DNA of 64,000 nucleotides from Sandaracinus sp. (GTDB lineage: Bacteria; Myxococcota_A; Polyangia; Polyangiales; Houyiibacteriaceae), in contig PABA01000110.1 in the NCBI GenBank assembly GCA_002699025.1, positions 23,361-87,360 of the forward strand, in the 5' to 3' direction. The notes beneath the pieces are model-generated. The model was not told the origin of the DNA, made no database searches, and was given only the letters and a program-made list of their open reading frames with translations. Position 1 is the first letter of the stretch. Each line of letters begins with the position of its first letter. Of the stretch, positions 1 to 7,775 are shown piece after piece. The position numbers were made by a program, and so were the translations under genes.

Positions 1-903
1 GCGGAGAAGCTCCCCGTGGAGCACGCCGTCGTCTGCTTCCACCCGACGGACGAGCGCGTGCTCTTCGCGCTTCCCTGGGGCGACCGCACCTACGTCGGCA
101 CCACGGACACGGACTACGCCGGCGATCCGGCGAAGGTCGCCGCTACCGCCGAGGACGTCGACTACCTGATCGACGCGGCCAACCACTACTTCCCGAAGCA
201 CCCGCTCGCGCGCGAGGACGTCATCTCCACCTGGGCGGGCCTGCGGCCGCTGATCGCGCCGCCGGAGAAGGCGTCCATGAGCGAGAGCGACGTGAGCCGC
301 GAGCACGAGATCCTCGTCGGCCGCGACGGGCTCATCACCATCGCGGGCGGCAAGCTCACGACCTACCGGCGCATGGCCGCCGAGGTCGTCGACAAGGCGG
401 TGCGCCTGCTGAAGCTGACGCGCATGCTGCCGGCCGACCTGAAGCCGGCGAAGACCGACGAGAACCCGCTCCCGGGCGGGCGCGGCTGGCCCGAGGACGA
501 CGACCACGACGCCGTGGCGGGGCGCGTGCGCGCCGCGAGCCAGGACGTGCTCTCCCCGGAGGTCGCGCGGCACCTCGCCGACAACTACGGCATGCAGGCC
601 CTCGAGATCGGCGCGATGGTCGCCGAGGATCCGGGGCTCGGCCGCGCGCTGGTCGAGGGGCGCCCGGAGATCATGGCGCAGGTGCGCTGGGCCGTGGAGC
701 GTGAGCTGGCGGCGACGGTCGCCGACGTGATGGTGCGCCGCACGCAGCTCTTCTACCGGGACCTCGACCAGGGGCTCGGCTGCGCGGACGCCGTCGCCCA
801 CGAGATGGCGCGGCTGCTGGGCTGGGACGAGAAGACCCAGCGCGCGATGGTGAAGGCCTACGCCGACGAGGTCGCCCTCTCGCGCGCCTGGCGAGAGGGC
901 TGA
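1..903 (+). CDS. glpD: Glycerol-3-phosphate dehydrogenase, C-terminal part (cut by window edge)
   Basis: FAD-dependent oxidation of glycerol 3-phosphate to dihydroxyacetone phosphate at the inner membrane, feeding electrons to quinone. The reading frame is open from base 1 and gives 300 residues; the FAD-binding N-terminus lies upstream of the window. Family marks are the substrate-domain stretch around LPWGDRTYVGTTDTDY, TWAGLRPL, and the conserved GGKLTTYRRMA near residue 117, followed by the all-helical C-terminal cap domain that ends in ARAWREG-like sequence. GlpD is normally about 500-560 residues, so roughly 40% is missing. The ATG at 16 is internal and not the start. It is followed 49 bp later by an unrelated CBS gene on the same strand. 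Confidence 0.93.
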   Translation, partial: AEKLPVEHAVVCFHPTDERVLFALPWGDRTYVGTTDTDYAGDPAKVAATAEDVDYLIDAANHYFPKHPLAREDVISTWAGLRPLIAPPEKASMSESDVSREHEILVGRDGLITIAGGKLTTYRRMAAEVVDKAVRLLKLTRMLPADLKPAKTDENPLPGGRGWPEDDDHDAVAGRVRAASQDVLSPEVARHLADNYGMQALEIGAMVAEDPGLGRALVEGRPEIMAQVRWAVERELAATVADVMVRRTQLFYRDLDQGLGCADAVAHEMARLLGWDEKTQRAMVKAYADEVALSRAWREG

Positions 904-952
904 GCGCGACCTCCCGCTGGCGTCCGCGCCCGGATTGCTTCAAACGGGGGGA

Positions 953-1339
953 ATGACCGTCAAGATCGACGACCTGATGGCCAAGCAGGTCATCACCGCG
1001 CAGCCCCACCACAGCGTCGCGCACGTGCGCCAGCTGATGGAGAACAACCACATCCACTGCGTGCCCGTGGTCGGCCCCGAGGACGAGCCCGTCGGCATCG
1101 TCACGACCGCGGACCTGGCCCAGCCGGGTCTGAAGGACGGCGCCGCCATCTCGCAGCACATGACGACCGAGGTGAAGCAGGTGCCGCAGTACAACGACGC
1201 CTCGATCGCCGCGCGCATCATGCGGAAGAACAAGATCCACCACGTGGTCGTCACCCACGAGAAGAAGGTCGTCGGCCTGATCAGCTCCTTCGACCTGCTC
1301 AAGCTCGTCGAGGGCCACCGCTTCGTGATGAAGAAGTAG
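953..1339 (+). CDS. Two-CBS-domain protein
   Basis: Small cytosolic protein of 128 residues made only of two CBS motifs (about residues 5-60 and 68-125), the fold that binds adenosine nucleotides as an energy or redox sensor. Visible marks are MAKQVITAQPHHSVAHVRQLM and VGIVTTADL in the first repeat, and ASIAARIMRKNKIHHVVV with VGLISSFDLLKLV in the second. The ATG at 953 follows a GGGGGGA run by only one base; a TTG at 935 in the same frame would add six residues, so the start is uncertain. Such stand-alone CBS pairs are common in proteobacteria and the partner is unknown. No operon partner follows; a hairpin lies right after the stop. Confidence 0.85.
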   Translation: MTVKIDDLMAKQVITAQPHHSVAHVRQLMENNHIHCVPVVGPEDEPVGIVTTADLAQPGLKDGAAISQHMTTEVKQVPQYNDASIAARIMRKNKIHHVVVTHEKKVVGLISSFDLLKLVEGHRFVMKK

Positions 1340-1344
1340 CGCAC

Positions 1345-1359
1345 CGGGCCTCTGGCCCG
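1345..1359 (+). terminator. Hairpin after CBS gene
   Basis: CGGGCC, loop TCT, GGCCCG: six-pair GC stem starting six bases after the stop codon of the CBS gene. There is no T-run, so it would be a weak intrinsic terminator or an mRNA 3' end stabiliser. Confidence 0.4.
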
Positions 1360-1393
1360 AGGCGAGCCCGGCGTCGGGTGAGACCCGCGAGAG

Positions 1394-1411
1394 CGCCGAG
1401 AGCTCTCGGCG
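1394..1411. terminator. Perfect 18-bp palindrome between convergent genes
   Basis: CGCCGAGAGCTCTCGGCG reads the same on both strands. It sits in the 200-bp gap between the convergent CBS gene and the gene ending at 1540, so a bidirectional terminator is the simplest reading; a protein-binding site cannot be excluded. Confidence 0.35.
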
Positions 1412-1539
1412 GGGTCGCGCGTCTCGGGCTCATCCCCCGGCTTCTCCGAGCCTCGCCCCCTCGGGGGCGGAGGTCCGTGGCGGTGGTCCGCGGGACTCCG
1501 ACGAGGAGCCCTGCTCCGGGCCAGGCCGGAGGTCGGGCC

Positions 1540-2163
1540 TCAGCCGAGCGGGGGGAGCTTCACCTTCAGGGCGAGCTCCCCCTCCTCGATCACGATGCGT
1601 TGCAGCTCGAGGAGCTCGAGGGCGAGGGCGGCGGGTCCCTTCCCCTGCACCTTCCGCACGGCGGGCACGGTCCGGAGATCCACCCGAAGCAGCCCCTCGC
1701 CGTCCCGGTCGACGATCGCGCCGTGGAGGTCCTCGGGCTTCGGCCGCAGCATCACCGCCCAGAGCCCCTGCGCGATCGCGCCGGCGAGCGAGGAGACGAG
1801 GTCGCGCACCCGCGTGTCCCCGGCGGCCTCCGGCGGCACCACCTGGAGCACGATCTCCTTGGCGCCCCGCGGCGCGAAGCGCGCGGCGAAGGGCATCAGG
1901 TCGAAGGCCACCGTGTGCCCGTCCCGGAAGGTCGCGTCCACCCGCAGCGCGCCCCGCCGCGCGGACACGCTGGCCACCTCCACGCCCGGCGCGTGAGCCA
2001 GGGCGCTCCCGAGCTGCCGGTCGGTGACGATGGTGCGCTGGCGGCGGAGCTCCTGGATCACCTTCCGGACGGCGGCCACGGGGCCGATGCCTTCGAGGCG
2101 GTCGCGCGCCCGGTCGGCGCCGGCGCGGATCAGGCTGCGGAGGGTGTCGAGGCGGTCGCTCAT
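1540..2163 (-). CDS. Conserved hypothetical protein paired with radical SAM gene
   Basis: A 207-residue protein starting MSDRLDTLRSLIRAG with no signal peptide or membrane segment. The N-terminal 50 residues look helical; the rest alternates hydrophobic and charged residues in a way that suggests a mixed alpha/beta fold (for example VASVSARRGALRVDATFRDG and ELALKVKLPPLG at the end). I do not recognise the family. The start ATG (2161-2163) lies 26 bp after the stop of the radical SAM gene on the same strand, so the two are probably one transcript. The open frame runs back through the radical SAM region but that upstream part is a shadow. Confidence 0.7.
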   Translation of the reverse strand: MSDRLDTLRSLIRAGADRARDRLEGIGPVAAVRKVIQELRRQRTIVTDRQLGSALAHAPGVEVASVSARRGALRVDATFRDGHTVAFDLMPFAARFAPRGAKEIVLQVVPPEAAGDTRVRDLVSSLAGAIAQGLWAVMLRPKPEDLHGAIVDRDGEGLLRVDLRTVPAVRKVQGKGPAALALELLELQRIVIEEGELALKVKLPPLG

Positions 2164-2189
2164 GGGGACAGGGCGGCCGCGGGCGGGGC

Positions 2190-5063
2190 TCAGGCGCTGG
2201 CCTGGGGTCCCTCGGCCGTCGACGCGAGCGTGCGCTCTCGCCGGGGCGCGCGCAACGCCTCCAGCTCGAAGAGCCCCCGCCGCACGCCGTCGCGCCGCGC
2301 GTAGAGTCCCTCGCGGAGGAGCCGCGCATGCACCGGCGCGCCGAGGAGCGCCTCGACGACCTCCGTCGGCTTCGCGCTCACGCCGTGCCCGAGCTTCGTC
2401 GCGAAGCGGATCGGCACCAGATCCCCGAGCAGGCCCGCCCGCCGGAGCGCCTCGCGCTCGGCCTCGCTCCCGACCTCGACCTCGAGCGCGCCGTCCGCCT
2501 CCACCAGGTGCTCGCGCACGTCGATGTGCCGCGTCTTGCCCTTGTGCTCGCGCACCACCTCGAGCGAGGCCGCGCCCTCGAGCCGCTCCCGCACGCGCGC
2601 CGCCACGCCCGCCGCGTCGAGCCCGAGCTCCCCGAGCGACGCCGCCGGCAGCCCGGCCACCCAGACGGCCTCGTCGATGAGCTTGTTCAGCCCCTTGTCC
2701 CAGTCGCCGAGCACGGCGACCTCGAAGACCTCGATGCCCTCGAAGGCCATCTCCTTCAGCGTGCCCTCGAGGCGCACGAGCGCCTCCTCGTCCATGGCGT
2801 CGCGCCGGAGCTTCAGGTCGACCACCTCGCCGAGGCTCGCGAGGCCGAGCCCCAGCGCCGGGCTGAAGGTCATCTGCGGCTTCGGGTGGTAGCCCTGCGA
2901 GTAGAAGAGCGGCAGCCGCGCGCGCCGGAACCAGCGCGGGAAGAGCCGCACCAGATCGAGGTGCGAGCTGTAGGCGATGCGCCCGACCTTCGCGAAGCCG
3001 ATGCGAACCCGGAGCGGCGGCCCCTGGTCGACCTGCTTCAGCGGCTGCCGGACCATGTCCTTCTGGCGCGCGGCCTCGTCCCGGACGACCGGCAGGCGGG
3101 GCTTCTCCGCGCCGAGCATCTCGAGGAAGTCGATCCGGTCGCCCCGCATCTTCTGCATGTCGCAGGCGACGCCGCAGTCGTAGCAGACGAGCCGCCGCGC
3201 GTCGGCGCGCGCGTCCTCGAGGTTCGTGTGCTGCACGAAGGTGCCGGCGACCTTGCCGCAGGGCGGGCTGAGCCGGTTCTTCAGCGCCTTCCGGTACTCC
3301 TTCTCGAGGAAGCCCTCCTCGAGGCCCACGTCCACGTGGTCCCAGGGCAGGCGCGCGCCCACCGGGATCGTGCCGAGGAAGGGCGTCACGTCGACCCCCT
3401 CCGCCTCGAAGGCCTCGCGCCAGACGTCGAGGCGCATCTGCTCGTCCCAGCTGTCGAAGCGCGCGCCGGCGTCGTAGGCCCGGCTCAGCACCTTCGCGAG
3501 GCGCACGTCGCCGCGCGCGAAGACGCCCTCGAGCCAGCTCCCGGAGCTGTCGTGCATGCGCAGCTTCACGCCCGTGCGCTTGGCCTCCGCCTCCAGGATG
3601 GCCTGCTTGCGCAGGATGTCGTCGTAGACGTCCATGGCGCACCACTGGAAGGGCGTGTGCGGCTTCGGGACGTGCGTCGAGACGCTCACGGTGACCCGCG
3701 CGTCCTTGCGCTTGCGCACCGACCGGCCGACCTCGAGGGCCTTCGCGCCGGTCCGCACGATGCCGCGGACGTCCTCGTCCTCCTCCGTCGGCAGACCGAT
3801 CATGAAGTAGAGCTTCATCTTGGTCCAACCACGGCTGAACACGCGCTCGGCCGTCTCGAGGAGCTGCTCCTCGGTGACGTTCTTGTTGATCACGTCGCGC
3901 ATGCGCTGCGTGCCCGCCTCGGGCGCGAAGGTCAGGCCACCGGCGCGCTGCGTCTTCATGTCGTCGAGGACCGCTTCGCTCAGGCCGTAGGCGCGGAGCG
4001 AGGAGACGCTCACGTTCACGCGCTCGCCGTCGAGCTCCTTCATGACCTCCGAGACGAGGGGCTGGATGGCGCTGTAGTCGGCCGTGGAGAGGGAGGTCAG
4101 GGACGCCTCGTCGTAGCCGCCGTCGCGCACGGCCTCTGTGAGCGTGCGGAGGATCGCCTTCGGGTCCCGCTCGCGCACGGGTCGGTAGATCATGCCCGCC
4201 TGGCAGAAGCGGCAGCCCTCCGTGCAGCCGCGGGCGATCTCGACGGAGACGCGGTCGAAGATGGTCTCCGTGGCGGCGACGGGGCCGTCGGCGGGGAAGG
4301 GGAAGGCGCTCAGGTCGCGGACGATGGCGCGCTCGACCGGGTAGGGCGCCTCCGGGTGCTCGGCCTTCGGGCCCTTCACGACGATGAAGCCCGTGTCCTC
4401 GTCGAGGCCGCGCTCGTAGAGGCTCGGGACCATCCAGCCGCCGAGCTTCGCGATCTCCACCAGGCGCTCGCGGCGGGGCATGCCGGCGTCCCGGAGCGTC
4501 GCCCAGGTCAGGAGGAGCTCGGGGAGCTTCTGCTCGCCGTCGCCGATCAGGAAGGCATCGACGAAGGGGCCGAGGGGCTCGGCGTGGGTGGCGACGGGGC
4601 CACCGGCGATCACCAGTGGGTCGTCGTCGCCGCGCTCCTCGGACCAGCGGGGGATGCCGCCGAGGTCGAGCATCTGGAGGATGTTCGTGTAGGTCAGCTC
4701 GTACTGGAGCGAGAAGCCGACCACGTCGAAGTCGGAGAGGGGCCGGGCGCTCTCGAGGCTGCGGAGGGGCTCGCCGTGCTCGCGGAGCTTCTGCTCCATG
4801 TCCTCCCAGACCGCGTAGGAGCGCTCGGCGAGGAGCTTCGGGTGCCGGTTGAGGATCCCGTAGAGGATCTTGTAGCCGAGGTGGCTCATCCCGATCTCGT
4901 AGAGGTCGGGGAAGGCCAGGCACATGCGGGCGGCCGCGGCGCCCCAGTCCTTGCGCTTCTCGCCGTGCTCGCCGCCGATGTACTGGGCGGGCGTGCGGAC
5001 CTCGTGCAGGAAGGGCGCGTAGGGGTGGTCGCGGACGGGGCTCTTGGTCGGGTCGTCGGCCAT
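2190..5063 (-). CDS. B12-binding-type radical SAM protein fused to DUF2344 domain (TIGR03960/TIGR03936 type)
   Basis: A 957-residue two-part protein. The first part (about 1-660) is a radical SAM enzyme with a cobalamin-binding-like N-terminal region; the 4Fe-4S motif is ARGCTEGCRFC (Cys-x3-Cys-x2-Cys, about residues 279-286), preceded by GGPVATHAEPL and GDGEQKLPELL. The second part (from about residue 676) begins VRIGFAKVGRIAYSSHLDL and contains YSQGYHPKPQMTFSPALGLG, typical of DUF2344. Fusion of the two families in one chain is known in many bacteria and is usually linked to RNA or ribosome modification, but the substrate is not established here. A conserved hypothetical gene follows after 26 bp. 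The start ATG at 5063 precedes MADDPTKSP; frames extending further upstream look non-coding. Confidence 0.88.
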   Translation of the reverse strand: MADDPTKSPVRDHPYAPFLHEVRTPAQYIGGEHGEKRKDWGAAAARMCLAFPDLYEIGMSHLGYKILYGILNRHPKLLAERSYAVWEDMEQKLREHGEPLRSLESARPLSDFDVVGFSLQYELTYTNILQMLDLGGIPRWSEERGDDDPLVIAGGPVATHAEPLGPFVDAFLIGDGEQKLPELLLTWATLRDAGMPRRERLVEIAKLGGWMVPSLYERGLDEDTGFIVVKGPKAEHPEAPYPVERAIVRDLSAFPFPADGPVAATETIFDRVSVEIARGCTEGCRFCQAGMIYRPVRERDPKAILRTLTEAVRDGGYDEASLTSLSTADYSAIQPLVSEVMKELDGERVNVSVSSLRAYGLSEAVLDDMKTQRAGGLTFAPEAGTQRMRDVINKNVTEEQLLETAERVFSRGWTKMKLYFMIGLPTEEDEDVRGIVRTGAKALEVGRSVRKRKDARVTVSVSTHVPKPHTPFQWCAMDVYDDILRKQAILEAEAKRTGVKLRMHDSSGSWLEGVFARGDVRLAKVLSRAYDAGARFDSWDEQMRLDVWREAFEAEGVDVTPFLGTIPVGARLPWDHVDVGLEEGFLEKEYRKALKNRLSPPCGKVAGTFVQHTNLEDARADARRLVCYDCGVACDMQKMRGDRIDFLEMLGAEKPRLPVVRDEAARQKDMVRQPLKQVDQGPPLRVRIGFAKVGRIAYSSHLDLVRLFPRWFRRARLPLFYSQGYHPKPQMTFSPALGLGLASLGEVVDLKLRRDAMDEEALVRLEGTLKEMAFEGIEVFEVAVLGDWDKGLNKLIDEAVWVAGLPAASLGELGLDAAGVAARVRERLEGAASLEVVREHKGKTRHIDVREHLVEADGALEVEVGSEAEREALRRAGLLGDLVPIRFATKLGHGVSAKPTEVVEALLGAPVHARLLREGLYARRDGVRRGLFELEALRAPRRERTLASTAEGPQASA

Positions 5064-5232
5064 GGGATCCTCGTCGAGGCGGGGCTCGACACCTCGTGAT
5101 GGGGCCCGGGGGCGGGGTCGTCAAACCCGGCGAGCGCGATTCGGCGGCGTCGAGGGCGCCCTGCGGCGAGGTCGAAGCGCTCGAGCGGCGGCGGGGAGCG
5201 CCCGCGGACGAGACCGTGCGCCGAAACGAGAC

Positions 5233-5260
5233 GAGGCCGGCCCCCGGGGGAGCCGGCCTC
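5233..5260 (-). terminator. Terminator hairpin for outer-membrane protein gene
   Basis: Nine-pair stem GAGGCCGGC / GCCGGCCTC with a C/G-rich loop, 24 bp beyond the stop at 5284; on the minus strand it is followed by a T-rich stretch (GTCTCGTTTCGG). Similar GAGGCCG stems end other genes in this window (34016-34047, 57775-57808). Confidence 0.55.
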
Positions 5261-5283
5261 GGTGCGCAGGGCGCGCGAGCGGG

Positions 5284-6213
5284 TCAGAAGTAGTAGTTGA
5301 CCCGGATGGTGCCGTTCGCGAGGTCGTTCGCGATGGTGCGGATCGAGATCTCGCTGTCCTCGAAGTCAACGAGTGGCGCATCGGTCGCTTCGACGGGCAC
5401 GGAGTTGGCGGCCGAGTTGCTCAGGTAGCGGAAGCCGAGGCCCACCGTGAGCTGGAGCGAGAGGTTCGGCAGGCCGATGGCCCCGAAGTGGAGCTCACCG
5501 CCGACGCGCACGCCGACGTCGAACTGGAGGCCGCTGGCGTCGATGTCCTGCTCGGCGGCGACCGGCGAGAAGAAGGTGGCCTTGCCGTAGGCGAAGCCGA
5601 CCTCGGGGATGATGAGGAAGGTCGCGTGCTGGCTGACGGCGGCGGCGATGGGCACGCCGACGTGGAGCCCGAGGGCGAAGGCGCCGTCGATGCCCCCCGT
5701 TCGCACCTGCGGGTCAGCGCAGTCCCCCATCATCGGGGTGGCCGGGTTGTCCGGGCAGTTGTTGTAGGTCTTCTGGGTCGTCGTGCCGAGGCCCAGGCCG
5801 AGGTCGAGGCCGACCGAGCCGAACCAGATGCGCGCGCCGACGGTGGCCAGCGGGATGTTCAGCTGGAAGGCGTTGCCGGCGGGCGTGACGTCGATGCGGT
5901 TGACGCCGAAGAAGGAGAGGCCGGCGCCGACCTGGTCGTGGTCGGTCTCCCCGGAGGGGCCCTCCTCGCTCGGGGGCTGCTCGCCGTTCTGCAGGGCGGG
6001 CGGCCGCTCCTGGTCCTGGTTGAACCAGCTCGGCTGCTCCTGCTGCTGCTGGGGGGGCGGCTGCTGCTGCTGGGGAGGCGGCGGCTCCCAGCCCTGTCCG
6101 GTGTCCCCGCTCTCGGGGTCCCACTGCGCGCCTGCGGTGGCGGCCCCGGCCAGGGTCAGCCCAGTGGTCAAGAAGGCGGTCGCAATGAGAGAAGCAATCG
6201 AGTGACGGCTCAT
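5284..6213 (-). CDS. Secreted outer-membrane beta-barrel protein with Pro/Gln-rich linker
   Basis: A 309-residue protein with a cleavable signal peptide (MSRHSIASLIATAFLTTG, cleavage near AGAQ at about residue 29), a Pro/Gln-rich linker (about 42-75), then alternating amphipathic strands and a C-terminal aromatic residue (VNYYF) as needed for BAM insertion. Gly-rich strands such as GLDLGLGLGTTTQ and LQLTVGLGFRYL fit a small porin or OmpW/OmpA-like barrel, but no specific family is recognised. The start is fixed by a strong ribosome site, GGAGGA four bases before ATG at 6213. A terminator hairpin follows at 5233-5260. The low-complexity linker may span the periplasm or be exposed. Confidence 0.75.
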   Translation of the reverse strand: MSRHSIASLIATAFLTTGLTLAGAATAGAQWDPESGDTGQGWEPPPPQQQQPPPQQQQEQPSWFNQDQERPPALQNGEQPPSEEGPSGETDHDQVGAGLSFFGVNRIDVTPAGNAFQLNIPLATVGARIWFGSVGLDLGLGLGTTTQKTYNNCPDNPATPMMGDCADPQVRTGGIDGAFALGLHVGVPIAAAVSQHATFLIIPEVGFAYGKATFFSPVAAEQDIDASGLQFDVGVRVGGELHFGAIGLPNLSLQLTVGLGFRYLSNSAANSVPVEATDAPLVDFEDSEISIRTIANDLANGTIRVNYYF

Positions 6214-6426
6214 GGGTCCTCCAGGCGGAGCGGGTGCGGCGCCTCGGCTCGGGCTCCGGCTGCCGACCGCTCGTCCTCCCGGTGAGCGGACGGACCACCC
6301 ACCGAGACAGCGGCGCCCTGTACCACGAACGCCAGGGATATCGCCACAACCGCCCCCGGGCGAGCGTGGGCGCGCTGTGAGTCCCCTCAATCGCTCGATC
6401 GTTCCGCGCGCCGCGGCGAATCGCCT

Positions 6427-7086
6427 TCAGCGGCGGGCGAAGGCGAGCACGGCCGCCGTCAGCACCAGCACCAGCAGGAGCACCGAGGCGTGGCCGAGCA
6501 GGAGGTGCTGCGCGCCGCCCATGGCGCAGCGGCCCGCGAGGAAGGCGTTGGCGGCCCCCCCCGCGGCGCTGGCACCGGCGAGCCCCGCCCAGCCGAGCGG
6601 CTCGCGCGCGCAGGCCCACCAGAGCCCGAGCACGGCCGCGGCGATCCCCATGCCCGGCGCGAAGCAGCGCAGGTGCGCCCCGAGCTCGGTCGGGCCGGCC
6701 CCCCCGAAGGCGGAGAAGCCGGCGACGAAGGCGAGCGCCAGGAAGGGCAGGGCGAGCCGCACGGCCCGGGGCCAGGCCGGGAGCTGGATCGGCCGCAGGC
6801 TCACGGCCGCGAGCAGCGCGCCCACCAGCCCGAGCCCCAGCGCGCCGGCCCGGCTCCCGGCCCCGAGGCTCCCGAAGAGCGCGAGGCCCGCGATGGGCAG
6901 CGCGAGCACGAGCCGCCGCACGGGGGTCGGTCGGCTGCGGAGCCAGGCGCGGAGGCCCCGCTCGGCTTCGATGCGCTCCTCGAGGGTGGCCTGCATCGCG
7001 GCGAGCTCGGCCGGGTCCAGCTCGGGCTCCGCGGGGGGCGGGCCGAGCGGGGAGGCGTCGACGTGCGGGGGAGACGAGGTGCGCAT
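6427..7086 (-). CDS. Probable NrsF/DUF1109-type membrane anti-sigma factor
   Basis: A 219-residue protein with a cytoplasmic N-terminus (about 60 residues, acidic and helical) followed by about six hydrophobic segments. The final part, AGRCAMGGAQHLLLGHASV then a last helix and ARR, matches the Cys-then-His arrangement of NrsF-like (DUF1109) anti-sigma factors, and a second Cys lies in GLWWACAREP. It starts 52 bp downstream of the ECF sigma gene on the same strand, the usual position for a cognate anti-sigma factor. It would hold the sigma factor at the membrane until a stress signal, perhaps sensed through the Cys/His residues, releases it. Function rests on topology, gene order and these residues; no alignment was run. 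Confidence 0.6.
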   Translation of the reverse strand: MRTSSPPHVDASPLGPPPAEPELDPAELAAMQATLEERIEAERGLRAWLRSRPTPVRRLVLALPIAGLALFGSLGAGSRAGALGLGLVGALLAAVSLRPIQLPAWPRAVRLALPFLALAFVAGFSAFGGAGPTELGAHLRCFAPGMGIAAAVLGLWWACAREPLGWAGLAGASAAGGAANAFLAGRCAMGGAQHLLLGHASVLLLVLVLTAAVLAFARR

Positions 7087-7138
7087 GGCGGGGCGACTTC
7101 GGGGAAGGGTAATGACGGGGTGGGCGCTCGCCCAGGGC

Positions 7139-7774
7139 TCAGGACCCGGGCGCGGGAACGGGGGGAGTGGGCGGCTCGCCCTCGAGGCGCGCGGCCTCGG
7201 CGGCGTCGGCGTCCTGGAGCAGGGCGCGCAGGCGCTGGTAGCCGCGATGGGCGCGGACCTTCACGGCGCTCTCGCTGGCGCCGACGATCTGCGCGACCTC
7301 CTTGTAGGGCAGCTCCTCGAACCAGTGGAGCTCGAACGCCTCGCGCTGCCCCGCCGGGAGCGCGGCGACGGCGGCGCGGAGCTGCATGGCGCGCTCGGCG
7401 CGGAGGAGGTCCGGGGCCTCTTCGCGTGGCTCGACGCCGGGGGCGAGCTCGAGGGGCGTCTCGGGGCGGCGGGCGCGGCGGCGGAAGTGCTCGCGGCGCA
7501 GGTTGAAGCAGATGGTGAAGATCCAGGGGCGGAGCGGGCGGCCCTGCTGGAAGTCGTGGCGGGCCCGATGGAGGTGCAGGAAGGTCTGCTGCACGATCTC
7601 CCGTGCGTCCTCCTCGGAGCGCACCTGGCGGCGGACGGCGCGATGGAGCCGGGGGGCGTAGCGCGCGAAGAGCTCGCGGAAGGCCGCCGCGTCGCCCCCG
7701 ACCCAGGCGGCCATGAGGGCTTCGTCGCTGGGCGCGTCGCGCGGGCGGGCCCGGTCGTCTATCGTCGGCGGCAT
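7139..7774 (-). CDS. ECF-family RNA polymerase sigma factor
   Basis: A 211-residue sigma-70 family group 4 factor. Region 2 covers about residues 20-95 (AFRELFARYAPRLHRAV, EDAREIVQQTFLHLHRARHDF, PWIFTICFNLRREHFRRR) and region 4 about 125-190 (ALPAGQREAFELHWFEELPYKEVAQIVG, SESAVKVRAHRGYQRLR, the -35 recognition helix). The last 20 residues are a Pro-rich tail. It directs transcription of a stress or envelope regulon and is probably controlled by the membrane protein encoded just downstream. The ATG at 7774 is one base from the GTG proposed for the divergent methyltransferase, so one of the two starts may be wrong; an internal Met at residue 21 is possible. Confidence 0.9.
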   Translation of the reverse strand: MPPTIDDRARPRDAPSDEALMAAWVGGDAAAFRELFARYAPRLHRAVRRQVRSEEDAREIVQQTFLHLHRARHDFQQGRPLRPWIFTICFNLRREHFRRRARRPETPLELAPGVEPREEAPDLLRAERAMQLRAAVAALPAGQREAFELHWFEELPYKEVAQIVGASESAVKVRAHRGYQRLRALLQDADAAEAARLEGEPPTPPVPAPGS

Positions 7775-7775
7775 C

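Noticed and set aside
2328..5099. Plus-strand open frame of 923 codons
   Set aside because: Antisense to the radical SAM gene; composition is Leu/Arg/Glu/His-rich without motifs, a high-GC shadow.
1540..5124. Single 1194-codon gene on the minus strand
   Set aside because: Only its last 207 codons look coding; the rest is antisense-frame of the radical SAM gene.
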